Notes: a model not told the origin generated them from the sequence alone. A DNA stretch of 34,906 nt from a virus (IMGVR_UViG_3300032053_000263:1-34906); one strand, 5' to 3'. Shown: positions 22,641-32,205, counted from the first letter of the stretch. Made by a program: numbers and translations.

Positions 22641-25013
22641 TCACCAGTTAAGATCTCTGTCAGAGAACTCAACAGAGGCCTTTCGACCTTTGCCCTTACC
22701 CTTTTGAGAAACTTTCGAGGGGGGACCCTTCTTTGGGAACGGGTTAACGCCCTTCTTGGGAACACCCTTCTTTGGGAATGGATTAACACCCTTCTTGGGA
22801 GCTTCCTTCTTGGGAGGAGAACCCTTCTTGGGGGCTTCCTTCTCTTCATCCTTCTTCTTTGTAGAAGTCTTTGAGGGTTTCTTTTCCATCTTCTTCTTGG
22901 CAGCAACCAAGTATGGGTGAAGGATGGATCGAATCTCGGGAGAAGAAGCAGCAACCTTCATGAGGGTTCGAATATCAACAAGAACTGAAGCTGTTCTTGA
23001 CTTCGCGTCAGCCTCTGCAATAATCTTGTCGAACCATTCAATAATTTCCTCAACGTCTGGATCTGTTCCAGGAGGATTATCATTAAGAATTCCGGCAAGA
23101 TCACCTTCATGAAGCTCGCCGAGCTTCTTAAGCTTATTTTGGATATCACCAGAAGCGACTCTTGAAGAAGCTTCGTGGCCTGATTTATTACTGAAATCAA
23201 GCTCATGCGAACCCATCTTCTCATAAAGGTCAGTAAGACCTTTCAGAAGCATGGCATTATCTTCGCCGCTCTCAGCCAATTTCAGCAACTTACGTTGCAT
23301 TTCTATAAGAATGTCGAGAGGGGGCGGGTCACCCTCAGCAGCTTTTATATCAAAACCCATTTTGCTTGCTATGCGAAGCAAAGCAACAGCAGATAATGGA
23401 TCCGACTTCCGAATATCGTTAGCTATACGGACTATTTTTGCAGAAGACTCTTGTGTCATGGAAGCGGATCTCCTCCCGGGTTTTTCCTGGGAAATAAAAG
23501 TCTCGGAAAAGAACTCTTTTGTGTCATGACCCATGAGTTGAGCCAGAAGTAAATTGTAGGTATTTGAGTCTATTTTGGACTGGAAACCAGAATCGTTTGA
23601 TACATGGATAGCAGCGTCAAGTGCGGCCCTAAAAGGGGCATCAGGTGCACCTTTTTCCCAGTCGAAAGAATACCAATCTTCCTTCATATTTTCTTTTGCT
23701 ATAGCTACTATTCCATCAAAGTCTTTTTTATCAAAATATCTTTTATTTAAAGATTGCTTGCCGAAAAAATCAGCTTCTGGATGGTGTTGGACTTTTACAC
23801 CGTGATATGAAGATACTTTTTTCATATTCGCTGTGGAAAAAGGCTCATAAGAAGCTGCTGAAATTTTGAATATTTTCTTGGTTACATCTTCTGGATAGCC
23901 AGATTTATCAACTACCTCATAGAGACCTTTCAAGAATGACTCTTTATCTATCGGAGAATCATCGTCATCATATTTATCAGGTGCAAAGAACTTGTTTATC
24001 CTAGACTCAGCCCTAGATATTAAATCATTATAGCTAAGGTCTTCATCCTGCTCTTTTTCTCTCTCAAACTCTTTAGTACTTTTCTCCCATTCTTTTACGA
24101 ATGGACCTATTTCACCCATTCTATTTATTTGATCATATATAGGAGCTGTTTGATCTGTAATATGGCGATTCAGGTCACCTTTAGAAGCAGTTATAGGATC
24201 ATTTGCTAAAAATCTATAAGCCGCCGTTAAAGCAGCGAAATCAAGCATACTGCCGGAGTCAAAAGTCTTCTTCGATTTAGACTTGAAATCCTCAAGGATA
24301 CTTTTAATCGCATCTGAATTAGGACGTTTTGGTCTAGTTGGATCAGACCCATAAATTGCTTTCAGAGCTTCTGGAACCCTAGCCGATTTTATGGACTTTT
24401 GTAGAGCCGATAATATTCCAGCTTTAACATCCCAGGACCTAGCATCTCTTGGCCAAAGTTTGGCAAGAGATGCGGATAAATCCTCGGGGGAAGTGTTTGA
24501 AAAATTCTGATCAGCAGATTCCTTGAATCGCTTTTTCCTAACGTTAATTTTATCTATAATATCTTGACTAGGAATATCAGTTTTGAAATAATTATTTTCA
24601 GCAAAAGTGGCGAACTTATCTCCTAATAATTTTGAAGTCTTAAGGAGTTCACGAGTGAATTCCTTAACTTCGTAGTTGGCTAAGTCATCTATATCTTTAG
24701 GCTTCGGAGTCTTCTTTCTTCTATAATCCTCAAGCTCATCTTTTATACCCTTCTCAGGATCCCACGATGCAGCCATGAGGGTTCGAAGAGCAATATCTTC
24801 GATTGAATATCTAAGAGAGGATGACTTGTAATTCAAAGTCATATCACCATCGGAACTCTTAAGATCGGCGTCGTCAATCTTCATACGAGTTCTTCGATTG
24901 TGACGCTGAGGTCCCCTTCTTTTACGATTTTTGCGAGAGGGGGCGGTCTCCTTATTAAGGAGTCTCTCCGCCTCTCTCTCTTCTTTTTCGTTAGGGCTCA
25001 GGTCGCTTGGCAT
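22641..25013 (-). CDS. Large virion protein with lysine-rich repeat tail
   Basis: The product has 790 residues from ATG 25013; an upstream TTG at 25034 has weaker support. Most of the protein is helical and charged. Segments such as DIALRTLMAASWDPEKG, FAENNYFKTDIPSQD and KLLKLAESGEDNAMLLKG suggest a large alpha-helical virion protein. The last ~90 residues are basic, with repeated KKG-V-N-P-F-P-KKG units and KKEAPKKG. Four R-x-A-S motifs occur (R-S-A-S, R-I-A-S, R-V-A-S, R-T-A-S). It follows the portal by 29 bp. A role as an internal head or DNA-binding protein fits the basic tail, but no family is recognised. Confidence 0.65.
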   Translation of the reverse strand: MPSDLSPNEKEEREAERLLNKETAPSRKNRKRRGPQRHNRRTRMKIDDADLKSSDGDMTLNYKSSSLRYSIEDIALRTLMAASWDPEKGIKDELEDYRRKKTPKPKDIDDLANYEVKEFTRELLKTSKLLGDKFATFAENNYFKTDIPSQDIIDKINVRKKRFKESADQNFSNTSPEDLSASLAKLWPRDARSWDVKAGILSALQKSIKSARVPEALKAIYGSDPTRPKRPNSDAIKSILEDFKSKSKKTFDSGSMLDFAALTAAYRFLANDPITASKGDLNRHITDQTAPIYDQINRMGEIGPFVKEWEKSTKEFEREKEQDEDLSYNDLISRAESRINKFFAPDKYDDDDSPIDKESFLKGLYEVVDKSGYPEDVTKKIFKISAASYEPFSTANMKKVSSYHGVKVQHHPEADFFGKQSLNKRYFDKKDFDGIVAIAKENMKEDWYSFDWEKGAPDAPFRAALDAAIHVSNDSGFQSKIDSNTYNLLLAQLMGHDTKEFFSETFISQEKPGRRSASMTQESSAKIVRIANDIRKSDPLSAVALLRIASKMGFDIKAAEGDPPPLDILIEMQRKLLKLAESGEDNAMLLKGLTDLYEKMGSHELDFSNKSGHEASSRVASGDIQNKLKKLGELHEGDLAGILNDNPPGTDPDVEEIIEWFDKIIAEADAKSRTASVLVDIRTLMKVAASSPEIRSILHPYLVAAKKKMEKKPSKTSTKKKDEEKEAPKKGSPPKKEAPKKGVNPFPKKGVPKKGVNPFPKKGPPSKVSQKGKGKGRKASVEFSDRDLNW

Positions 25014-25042
25014 TTCAATCCGTCTTCCAATCAAAAGTCGCT

Positions 25043-27988
25043 CTATTCCTCACCGAATCTATCACCTTCTTCTTTCTGTTTTTTAATAGTCAAACCGGCA
25101 TTTCTGGCAACTATTTCCATAATATTTGTCGAATCAATAGCGGCATCTCCGGCCTTCTGGAGAGCATTTCTTATGAATTCATTGAACGTAGAATCATTGG
25201 GACCAAACATATCAGCCTTAAGCTGTTCCAGTGTATCACTAGGATCAATATTCAAAAGGTCAAGAATGAAAGAAACAGGGAGAGACCCTTTCTGATATAA
25301 ATTGAAGAGAACATCCATGGTGTCAGCCTGATCTCTCAAAGCTAAACGTGTGAACTGGAGTTGAGGATATAAATATATCTTCTCTCCAGTGTTTTCGTCT
25401 ATCTCAAAGAAACCTTTCTTTTTAGCGACAGGTAGAAAGAGATAATTCTCAACATAGTCAGCAAGCTGTTCCCGATATAGGAGATACATGGTATTCATGA
25501 CATCAAGATGAATGCGCTCGCCCGCATATGAAGACTCTCCTGTAAGCATGGACTCGGTAATTCTAAGGCCTATAAAGAGTAATTTATTATCCATCTCATA
25601 TTCAGAGGAAAGATCAAGGAGACGATCACGCGCTCCAATTTCATCCCAATGAACTTCGAAGTTAGTTACTATAGTGAAATCGGGATCGATCAGAGCTTGA
25701 TCTACCTGATCACGAAGATCCTCGACGTTGGCCTCAGACAATTTATCCGCCCAAACGATTCGTTTAGGGGTCATGGCACGGGAAGCTATGCTTGTCTGCG
25801 CCTGACGAAGTTTATCCTGCTTAAGAAGTGTCCTTAAGCATCGTTCGAGAAGTGAAATTCCACGGGTATCATACGGACTCTTCTTATGAGCTAATTGATA
25901 GCAGAAAGAAGAACATAAATAATCATCATATGGGCTCGAACTCAAAGGTATGGGAGTCCCATTTTCAAGACTTTCTCTAATTTCATGCGGTATATCGTCA
26001 GCAATCTTTTGAGCTTCAGGATCATTTTCCTTAGCCTTCATTACCACCATTTTATCTTTATCAGATGGAATTAATTCCATCTTCATACGATTGGTATACT
26101 GAAATACCTCGGTTTTCACCTGTTCGGGAGGAAGAATTTGAAGTCTCTGCCATCCCTGATAATTTTTTTGAACGAATTCAGATATATTTTTCCAAAGTTC
26201 TTCGTCAGGCTTAACAGTCTTTTTTTCTACATTTCTTGAATTCGAACGACCGGCCCAATCAACACCTTCTAAAGTTTCAGTGACAGAATCAACCACTAAT
26301 TCTTTTGGAATTTCCGGAACCAAATCGTGATCTTCAGCGAACAAGAATACTATTCCGTGAAGCCAATATTCATGTGTTGCTTCATGGAGAGTTTGGAATA
26401 ACCTAATGCGTTGTGACATCCTCTGAAAGAACTGCTGTATTTGCTTATTTCTTTTAACATCCTTCCCCTTTGGGAGAGAAAGACGTAGCTTAGACATTGG
26501 CACATCAGTATTATGGGTGGATAATCCATAAGCTATATAGCTTTTCCGGTCACCTTCACCATCAACCTCTATATTATAAACAGGACCTTTATAATGGACA
26601 GTTTCAATCGACTCAATTCTCCTCAAAATATCATTGTCGATCTTAATGAAGTATTCTCTAGTCGAATCAGCGGTGTATCCATCTTGAACAAAATTAGCAT
26701 ATTTTGAAAACTCTTCATGAAACTTATATGGAACAATTACTCTATAAACACAATCCGTATATTTAAATCCGGTAGAAGTCTTAGGGACATGTCGATGCAG
26801 AGTAGCACCGTAGCCGACTTTCAACGCCAAAGCATGGATCTGGTGAGCAAGCTGCATTGAAACAGTAGTAGCAACATATCCATTCTTAGTGAGGGATCCA
26901 TCCCCATTCCAGTAAGCACCAAGAAATTCTAGAATGTCTTCTCGGGGAGAATCCATTATAGCAGAACTGAGTTTTTTGTTCAGAGACCCACTGCCAACAT
27001 GTTCTGAACAAAAATCCGCAAAATCCTTCCTATATACTCTAACATAACAAGAGTTAGAGTCTTCCCTAATTTTTTTGGTAGATGGATATTCATATTCAGA
27101 CATCAGAGTCTTCGATATTTCTTCAGCAACAGTGTTGAATCCATTGGAATTAAGAGTAAATTCAATCCGGCTATTCTTGCCATAATCTGTATAGGATAAA
27201 GACCCCTCAGCCGCATAATATCCAAGCAAACGGAGTTGATTCTTATTGAGTACTTTATTAGAACTTACCATGGAGGGAGAGCAAATATAGTCTCCGACTT
27301 TCAAATCTTGGGCAAAAATAAACTTCGAGGCACCGAAATCAATTCCTTCACATTTTCTCTGCTTACATAGGTTCTTAGTACCACTTTTGCAAGCACCCAT
27401 TCCTATGTTAGGGAACTTGCAATCTACTTGGTCTGAAGTATAGATCCGGAATGGATGATTCTGTGTACAATCAATAATATCTTGAACACCACGGACCTTT
27501 ATCTTGGTGATTGAAGTGTCCACATCGTGTGAAAAAGTGCCGACAACTTCAGTTTTTTCCCCTAATCCATTTAGGACTTTATCGCCGACTTTCAAGTCCT
27601 CAATAAATTTAACGGACCCATCAATTAGAGATACGGGAGCCCCTGGAGGAAAACAGTGGAAATCTATGGCTGATCCAACTATCGGATGCACTTGATACCA
27701 GAAACGAAAAAGTTCTCGTTTCTCGCGATCCGACTGAGGTAATTCTAAAAAGTCTGTGGATAGCTGAGGGCTGTAGAAAGAAGAATCAGCGTCCCTTATG
27801 GAACCGCCAGAAGCGTTTCCGAAATTGGTAACTGAACCAAGGCGAACAGACTGCTGAGATTGGAGTTTAGCCAATCTCTCAAGTTTAGTCAGTTTGGTAC
27901 GAGAAATATCCTGTTCATCAACCTTGATGACAGGCATAGAATTTTTCGAGTTTTTGGGCGGATTGACGCCGACAGATTTCTTTGCCAT
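25043..27988 (-). CDS. Portal protein containing an intein
   Basis: The frame encodes 981 residues; removing residues 112-493 as an intein leaves a 599-residue portal. Portal features include FRFWYQVHPIVGSAIDFH, then after splicing PMSKLRLSLPKG, EATHEYWLHGIVFLFAED and a long helical C-terminal half ending KEEGDRFGEE. The portal forms the dodecameric ring through which the terminase packages DNA. The intein interrupts the conserved SAIDFH/T motif, so splicing is needed for function. GGTGGTAAG precedes the start. The order (terminase, two small genes, portal) is normal for tailed phages. Confidence 0.85.
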   Translation of the reverse strand: MAKKSVGVNPPKNSKNSMPVIKVDEQDISRTKLTKLERLAKLQSQQSVRLGSVTNFGNASGGSIRDADSSFYSPQLSTDFLELPQSDREKRELFRFWYQVHPIVGSAIDFHCFPPGAPVSLIDGSVKFIEDLKVGDKVLNGLGEKTEVVGTFSHDVDTSITKIKVRGVQDIIDCTQNHPFRIYTSDQVDCKFPNIGMGACKSGTKNLCKQRKCEGIDFGASKFIFAQDLKVGDYICSPSMVSSNKVLNKNQLRLLGYYAAEGSLSYTDYGKNSRIEFTLNSNGFNTVAEEISKTLMSEYEYPSTKKIREDSNSCYVRVYRKDFADFCSEHVGSGSLNKKLSSAIMDSPREDILEFLGAYWNGDGSLTKNGYVATTVSMQLAHQIHALALKVGYGATLHRHVPKTSTGFKYTDCVYRVIVPYKFHEEFSKYANFVQDGYTADSTREYFIKIDNDILRRIESIETVHYKGPVYNIEVDGEGDRKSYIAYGLSTHNTDVPMSKLRLSLPKGKDVKRNKQIQQFFQRMSQRIRLFQTLHEATHEYWLHGIVFLFAEDHDLVPEIPKELVVDSVTETLEGVDWAGRSNSRNVEKKTVKPDEELWKNISEFVQKNYQGWQRLQILPPEQVKTEVFQYTNRMKMELIPSDKDKMVVMKAKENDPEAQKIADDIPHEIRESLENGTPIPLSSSPYDDYLCSSFCYQLAHKKSPYDTRGISLLERCLRTLLKQDKLRQAQTSIASRAMTPKRIVWADKLSEANVEDLRDQVDQALIDPDFTIVTNFEVHWDEIGARDRLLDLSSEYEMDNKLLFIGLRITESMLTGESSYAGERIHLDVMNTMYLLYREQLADYVENYLFLPVAKKKGFFEIDENTGEKIYLYPQLQFTRLALRDQADTMDVLFNLYQKGSLPVSFILDLLNIDPSDTLEQLKADMFGPNDSTFNEFIRNALQKAGDAAIDSTNIMEIVARNAGLTIKKQKEEGDRFGEE
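26510..27655 (-). mobile_element. Intein with LAGLIDADG endonuclease in the portal gene
   Basis: This in-frame insertion of 382 residues begins at Cys (codon 27653-27655) with CFPPGAPVSLIDG and ends YGLSTHN, followed by Thr as the +1 residue. Splicing motifs include QNHPF (block B-like) and VYNIEVDGEGD near the end. The endonuclease domain has two LAGLIDADG motifs: LLGYYAAEGS and FLGAYWNGDGS. A cysteine cluster (intein residues 79, 89, 97 and 102) may bind metal. All catalytic positions (Cys1, terminal His-Asn, +1 Thr) are present, so it should splice, and its nuclease may be active. Confidence 0.88.
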
Positions 27989-28008
27989 AACTTACCACCC
28001 AAGTTTAA

Positions 28009-28401
28009 TCAAAAAGTCGAATTCTCTGCCATTTTTCGGAGAAGTTCATCTCCATCATGGACACATCTTTCAAGGTCTCTCTGAAGAAATTCAAGTGATC
28101 TTTTAACTGCAAGCAAAACAGGAGTTGGAAGTTTTGCTTTGAATATCCTATGAATGTTGAATGATCTTAAAGATTGGACCTTAGAAGAGTTTTCAAATTC
28201 TATGGAAAGATCTACCATGTGTAATAATTGATCAGACATTTCTGATATGGAAATAAGTAGTCTATGTCTGAGTTCTAGTAAGTGGTGGATGTCACCACTT
28301 ACTTTTGAAGTATATTGGTTCGGTCTGAGTTCAAGTATTTTGTCAAGACCAGAAATAAATGGATCTTCATCAAGACCCCTGATGGATCTAACTTTAGGCA
28401 T
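28009..28401 (-). CDS. Hypothetical helical protein before the portal
   Basis: The product has 130 residues from ATG 28401; a TTG lies one codon upstream. It begins MPKVRSIRGLDEDPFIS and is mainly helical (IHHLLELRHRLLISISEMSD, then LLAVKRSLEFLQRDLER). It lies between a small gene and the portal, 20 bp from the portal start. A head-assembly or packaging accessory is possible from position. No family is recognised. Confidence 0.6.
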   Translation of the reverse strand: MPKVRSIRGLDEDPFISGLDKILELRPNQYTSKVSGDIHHLLELRHRLLISISEMSDQLLHMVDLSIEFENSSKVQSLRSFNIHRIFKAKLPTPVLLAVKRSLEFLQRDLERCVHDGDELLRKMAENSTF

Positions 28402-28409
28402 CAAAAACG

Positions 28410-28652
28410 TTACTTGACTCCAAGAGCATCTTTCATGGCCCTGACCTTGAAGAAGTCCTCAAGTACTTTCTGGAGCATTATTATTATACGTGTATCACCA
28501 TCCATAAGATCCTTCCAACTACCACCACGACTCAAAAAGACTCTGTATATGAATATGAATTCATCATCGGAGACGTCGGTATCAGAACCGAAAATATGGT
28601 CCACTAGTTGGCGAGTTATTTTCCAGGCAGCCGTATCTTCAATGGTTGACAC
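28410..28652 (-). CDS. Small hypothetical protein after the large terminase
   Basis: The product has 80 residues from GTG 28652 (MSTIEDTAAWKITRQ); a TTG at 28670 would add a hydrophobic LFFLFV stretch that overlaps the terminator. The remainder is helical and charged (DDEFIFIYRVFLSRGG, KVLEDFFKVRAMKDALG). The gene starts directly downstream of the large terminase terminator and has no Shine-Dalgarno, so its expression signals are unclear. Function unknown. Confidence 0.5.
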   Translation of the reverse strand: MSTIEDTAAWKITRQLVDHIFGSDTDVSDDEFIFIYRVFLSRGGSWKDLMDGDTRIIIMLQKVLEDFFKVRAMKDALGVK

Positions 28653-28667
28653 AAAAAGAAAGAATAA

Positions 28668-28689
28668 CAAAGGGTCAGCGGACCCTTTG
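28668..28689 (-). terminator. Terminator overlapping the large terminase stop codon
   Basis: A perfect 9-bp inverted repeat (CAAAGGGTC / GACCCTTTG) with a 4-nt loop contains the TGA stop of the large terminase. It is followed on the minus strand by TTATTCTTTCTTTTT, a typical factor-independent terminator layout. Confidence 0.85.
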
Positions 28690-31600
28690 CCTCATGCCCG
28701 GAATGCGATCTCTGTTGACCCCATGAATTCGAGCTTTCATTCTATGATACTGACCATGCGAACCGGAAGCTATCCTGGGGGCGTAAGCGGATACTCCCGA
28801 TATGTGATTAACGTCAAGAGCGCTAGGGTTATCTTTTATGTACTCCGAGGCCAGGAGAACTGAACGAGCAAGAGAATCGGACATATCATCATGTTTCCCA
28901 ACAACTTTCGGGGCTTCTACTATTATCATGTTCTTACCAGCAGAGGTTGCCTGGAGTTCGAGAAGCTCTTGAATTAATGGAGAATGTCTGGAGCCTCCAG
29001 TTTCTGAAGGATCCGGGATGGGCCAATCATAGAGAGAAAGTCTTTTATTAAACATCATCATTTTGAAATTCTGGTACATATATGAAGAATCTGAAGTGTG
29101 AAAATTCCTCATTTCAAATTGTTCAAGGCCCTTTTTATGTAGAATCTGCTCGAAGACAGGCCCGGCCCACTGATCGAAGATCCCTTTATGTATATAAAAT
29201 AATTTTGACAATGATGAAAACCAATCGGCTATTTGATCTATATCAAGACGATTTGTTTCATGAATAGTTAGAGCATAGGGATTGATGGGATCATTCAAAT
29301 GTGGATTTGAATCTCTCCATCTAATTCTGGGATACCATATTTCATGATAAACCAGTTCAACTTTTCCACTAGCGAATTTGGTTAAAGTTATGGAAGTTCC
29401 ATCTTTCGATAATCCAAAGTCCACTCCGGCAAAATGTACTTCCCTGGGTAAACCCCTAAATTTTGGACGAAGAAGAGGGTCAATTATAGTATTTAAATCA
29501 ACAGCATCTTCGATCCAACCACGAACACGATCAGAAAATTCAGCCCCATGCTCTGTTCTAAATGAAGCAGGGTCCTTATAAAATTCAGTTTCATAATAAG
29601 ATGGGGAAATTGTTGGATTAATTTCCCACGTGGGGGCCTGGATGACCAACATATTGGCAGATCCAGGATCATTGGACATAGCTTTGAGATATTGATTATA
29701 GAAAAAACCCTCTTTTGAATCAGGAGATGATATTAAAATCATTCTTCCATGGGTCTCTCCTATTGGTATATGTTTATCCTTGGGATCTTTAGGAGAAAAC
29801 TGAGCAAGTGATGGATTTAAAGCTCGATAAACCTTTTCAGCGGAGCTGTGTCCATTATCAATAAAGAAAGCTATCTCATCTAAAACGGCACAGATAACGC
29901 CGCGACCACGGAGGCCCTTAGCTATCGAACTTTTGAAGGAAGAAACTATAGTCGAGTTATGGTTCGTCATTCCTTGAGATACGAAAGAAGAACCACTCGG
30001 AACACATAAATCATATACTTTTTTCTTATCGTCAGTAATGGACTTAACAGGATCCCAATAATAGAAAGTGTTAAGTACATGATCCAAATTCTTGATCAAT
30101 GAATCATCAATGTTTGCTTCTCGGGCGATTTCAATACATCCACGTAGTGATATATATGATATTCCAGAATTCCGCTTCGAATCTACTGCGTCTCCAGCGA
30201 GTTTAATAAACCTTGTTTTTAACTTACTACTTGTACGTTGAGGAATATTATTAATAATATTCCTCAACTGAATGTTAAGATTCGGAATCATCTCAAGATT
30301 CTTATTTGCGCGAATCGAATCAAGTCTGGAGTTCTTTCTATCTGTTATAAAGCGAATTTCTTTCTTGAATATATTATAAGAATTATTTCCAATAATCATC
30401 AAATCATAATAGTATTTATCATACTTTCTGTTATATTTACTTCGAAGATTGGATATAATACCAAAATTTAAAAGCAAAAGTTGAACTTCAGAAGCTAAAC
30501 GGTGTGATGCGGTACAAAAAGAGAGGCCTAACCCATTTTCATTAATTGTTCCATCAGTTTCGAAAAGACCGCGAAGATAGGAAGCTACCACAGAGCGAGG
30601 AGACTGAAAAATAACAAATGGAACTCTCTTATCAGATGGTTTATATTTTACATAACCAAGTCTCTCCAAAAATCTGCGAAGTGGTTTCGAATAAGACCTG
30701 ATTTGCCACGCATTATCAGATTTTTTCTTATAAAATATTTTATGATTGCTGAAATTCTCATTAAATAAATCAATCAAATATTTTTTAAATTCTTTACATC
30801 CACCTGTGATCTCAATACCACTCTTATAATTCCACGTACCATCACCTGTCAATATACCAAGAATTTCTCCCCATTTTTCATCAAGAAATTCCGGAAAATT
30901 TATGGACTTTGTATTTTTTCCTGCATTTTTATCCCATTCTATTTTTGTCGGATACCATCGAACGGTAGAACCGGCACCAAATTTCCTTAATTTTACAGTC
31001 TTCCGAACATCAAATCCAATTGACTTCAAATGAGAAAGAACACCCCTTAAAGAGGCTACTCCAATCAAATCACAAACCTCGGATACTGTCATATCCACGG
31101 GGCCTTCGATGCCACCAATCCAATTTATAAATTTTCCAATCTTTAAGGAAAACGAATCATCGAATTTATTTAGAGATTCGTTCACAAATTCAGAAGTCTG
31201 AAAATAAGAATCAGACCACAGATTAGTAGACCTGTTTATTCCAATAAATTCACCGATTTTTATGTCATTAAATTGTCTCCACACTATTTCCCCGTCTGAG
31301 GAAAGAACTCTAATTCTATGTTCTGGAGTGGCAGATAATTCATAACCATTTTTCGTGACCAATTTCTTTACTAATTGTTCACCACCACTATAGAAATTTG
31401 TAGCAAATTCGTGTACAGATTTCCCTTCCTGAGCAACCTTAAAGTTAATGTCTTGCCATTCTGGACCAGTCGGATTCCCAAAAGATTCGATCGATAAAAG
31501 ACCACGATTAGTTAAAACAAGAGAGCCCTCAATTATACATTTTCCTTCCGGACCAAATTTCTTTCTATCACCATCAGACCTGAATTTCATATAGGATTGG

Positions 31601-32205
31601 GTGTCATGCGTATTTGAACTTTTGAAATAATCTATTGAACCGATATAACCCTGCATATTTCCGTAAACTATTGAGGCCTGATCCTTATCATTAGCAATAT
31701 CAAGAACGCGGATTTCAGAGCTGGCAGGCATACCGTAATATGCCTGCGGATTCCCTCTGCAAATTAATTTATATATTTCATACGCACAAACTATGCTGCT
31801 TATTTCGCTTTTACCAGCTCGTCTGCCAGCTACCAGAATGAGTTCATTCCTTATCCTCCCATCTTGGACTCTTATATTACATCTCCCGTTATCGTATAAA
31901 TATGCAAGATATTCTTTTTCGGTAAGTTCATGAAGAATTATCTTATTGAACTTATCAGTTATTTTTATTGATTTTAGATCACCATCTAGAGGTAATCCAT
32001 AATATAATTTAAGTATGAATTTTTGGGCAGGGAATAAACCATATGGAAGAAGTTTAAATCTATCGACAAATTCTATGATGGTGATAAATTCTACATCACC
32101 TTCAGATTTTCCTTCAGTTTCAGACTGTTGTCTTTTTTTCTGATTAAGAAAAGAGTCTACAGTTCCGGTAAGGAGGCTTTTCTGTACTGGTTCTTTAGAA
32201 CTCAT
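28675..32205 (-). CDS. terL: Large terminase subunit (TerL) containing an intein
   Basis: The frame encodes 1176 residues; removing residues 223-750 leaves a 648-residue TerL. The ATPase domain has Walker A (LVAGRRAGKSE, residues 125-134) and Walker B (VICAVLDE, D776/E777). The nuclease domain has an RNase H-like motif FAGVD929FGLSKDGTS, a further D1011, and KHDDMSDSLA near residue 1105. TerL pumps DNA into the head and cuts it at the end of packaging. The intein lies between Walker A and Walker B. The start overlaps the end of the putative TerS by 4 bp, so the two are translationally coupled. Confidence 0.92.
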   Translation of the reverse strand: MSSKEPVQKSLLTGTVDSFLNQKKRQQSETEGKSEGDVEFITIIEFVDRFKLLPYGLFPAQKFILKLYYGLPLDGDLKSIKITDKFNKIILHELTEKEYLAYLYDNGRCNIRVQDGRIRNELILVAGRRAGKSEISSIVCAYEIYKLICRGNPQAYYGMPASSEIRVLDIANDKDQASIVYGNMQGYIGSIDYFKSSNTHDTQSYMKFRSDGDRKKFGPEGKCIIEGSLVLTNRGLLSIESFGNPTGPEWQDINFKVAQEGKSVHEFATNFYSGGEQLVKKLVTKNGYELSATPEHRIRVLSSDGEIVWRQFNDIKIGEFIGINRSTNLWSDSYFQTSEFVNESLNKFDDSFSLKIGKFINWIGGIEGPVDMTVSEVCDLIGVASLRGVLSHLKSIGFDVRKTVKLRKFGAGSTVRWYPTKIEWDKNAGKNTKSINFPEFLDEKWGEILGILTGDGTWNYKSGIEITGGCKEFKKYLIDLFNENFSNHKIFYKKKSDNAWQIRSYSKPLRRFLERLGYVKYKPSDKRVPFVIFQSPRSVVASYLRGLFETDGTINENGLGLSFCTASHRLASEVQLLLLNFGIISNLRSKYNRKYDKYYYDLMIIGNNSYNIFKKEIRFITDRKNSRLDSIRANKNLEMIPNLNIQLRNIINNIPQRTSSKLKTRFIKLAGDAVDSKRNSGISYISLRGCIEIAREANIDDSLIKNLDHVLNTFYYWDPVKSITDDKKKVYDLCVPSGSSFVSQGMTNHNSTIVSSFKSSIAKGLRGRGVICAVLDEIAFFIDNGHSSAEKVYRALNPSLAQFSPKDPKDKHIPIGETHGRMILISSPDSKEGFFYNQYLKAMSNDPGSANMLVIQAPTWEINPTISPSYYETEFYKDPASFRTEHGAEFSDRVRGWIEDAVDLNTIIDPLLRPKFRGLPREVHFAGVDFGLSKDGTSITLTKFASGKVELVYHEIWYPRIRWRDSNPHLNDPINPYALTIHETNRLDIDQIADWFSSLSKLFYIHKGIFDQWAGPVFEQILHKKGLEQFEMRNFHTSDSSYMYQNFKMMMFNKRLSLYDWPIPDPSETGGSRHSPLIQELLELQATSAGKNMIIVEAPKVVGKHDDMSDSLARSVLLASEYIKDNPSALDVNHISGVSAYAPRIASGSHGQYHRMKARIHGVNRDRIPGMRQRVR
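29956..31539 (-). mobile_element. Intein with LAGLIDADG endonuclease in the terL gene
   Basis: This in-frame insertion of 528 residues begins at Cys (31537-31539) with CIIEGSLVLTNRGLLSIE and ends SQGMTNHN, followed by Ser as +1. Block B-like TPEHRI is present. Endonuclease motifs are EILGILTGDGTW and YLRGLFETDGT, spaced as in a two-motif LAGLIDADG enzyme. A helix-turn-helix-like segment (TVSEVCDLIGVASLRGVLSH) lies before them. All splicing residues (Cys1, terminal His-Asn, +1 Ser) are present, and both endonuclease motifs keep their acidic residues, so splicing and homing are likely. Confidence 0.88.
30238..30267. repeat. 30-bp perfect palindrome inside the TerL intein
   Basis: This is a perfect palindrome with 15-nt arms (TTGAGGAATATTATT and its complement), in the coding sequence for the LRNIINNIPQ segment after the endonuclease motifs. 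It is AT-rich at its centre. No termination role is expected within the gene. Confidence 0.85.

Noticed and set aside
22622-22954. Arg/Pro-rich frame overlapping the end of the 790-residue gene
   Set aside because: It is a frame-shifted shadow of the lysine-rich repeat tail.
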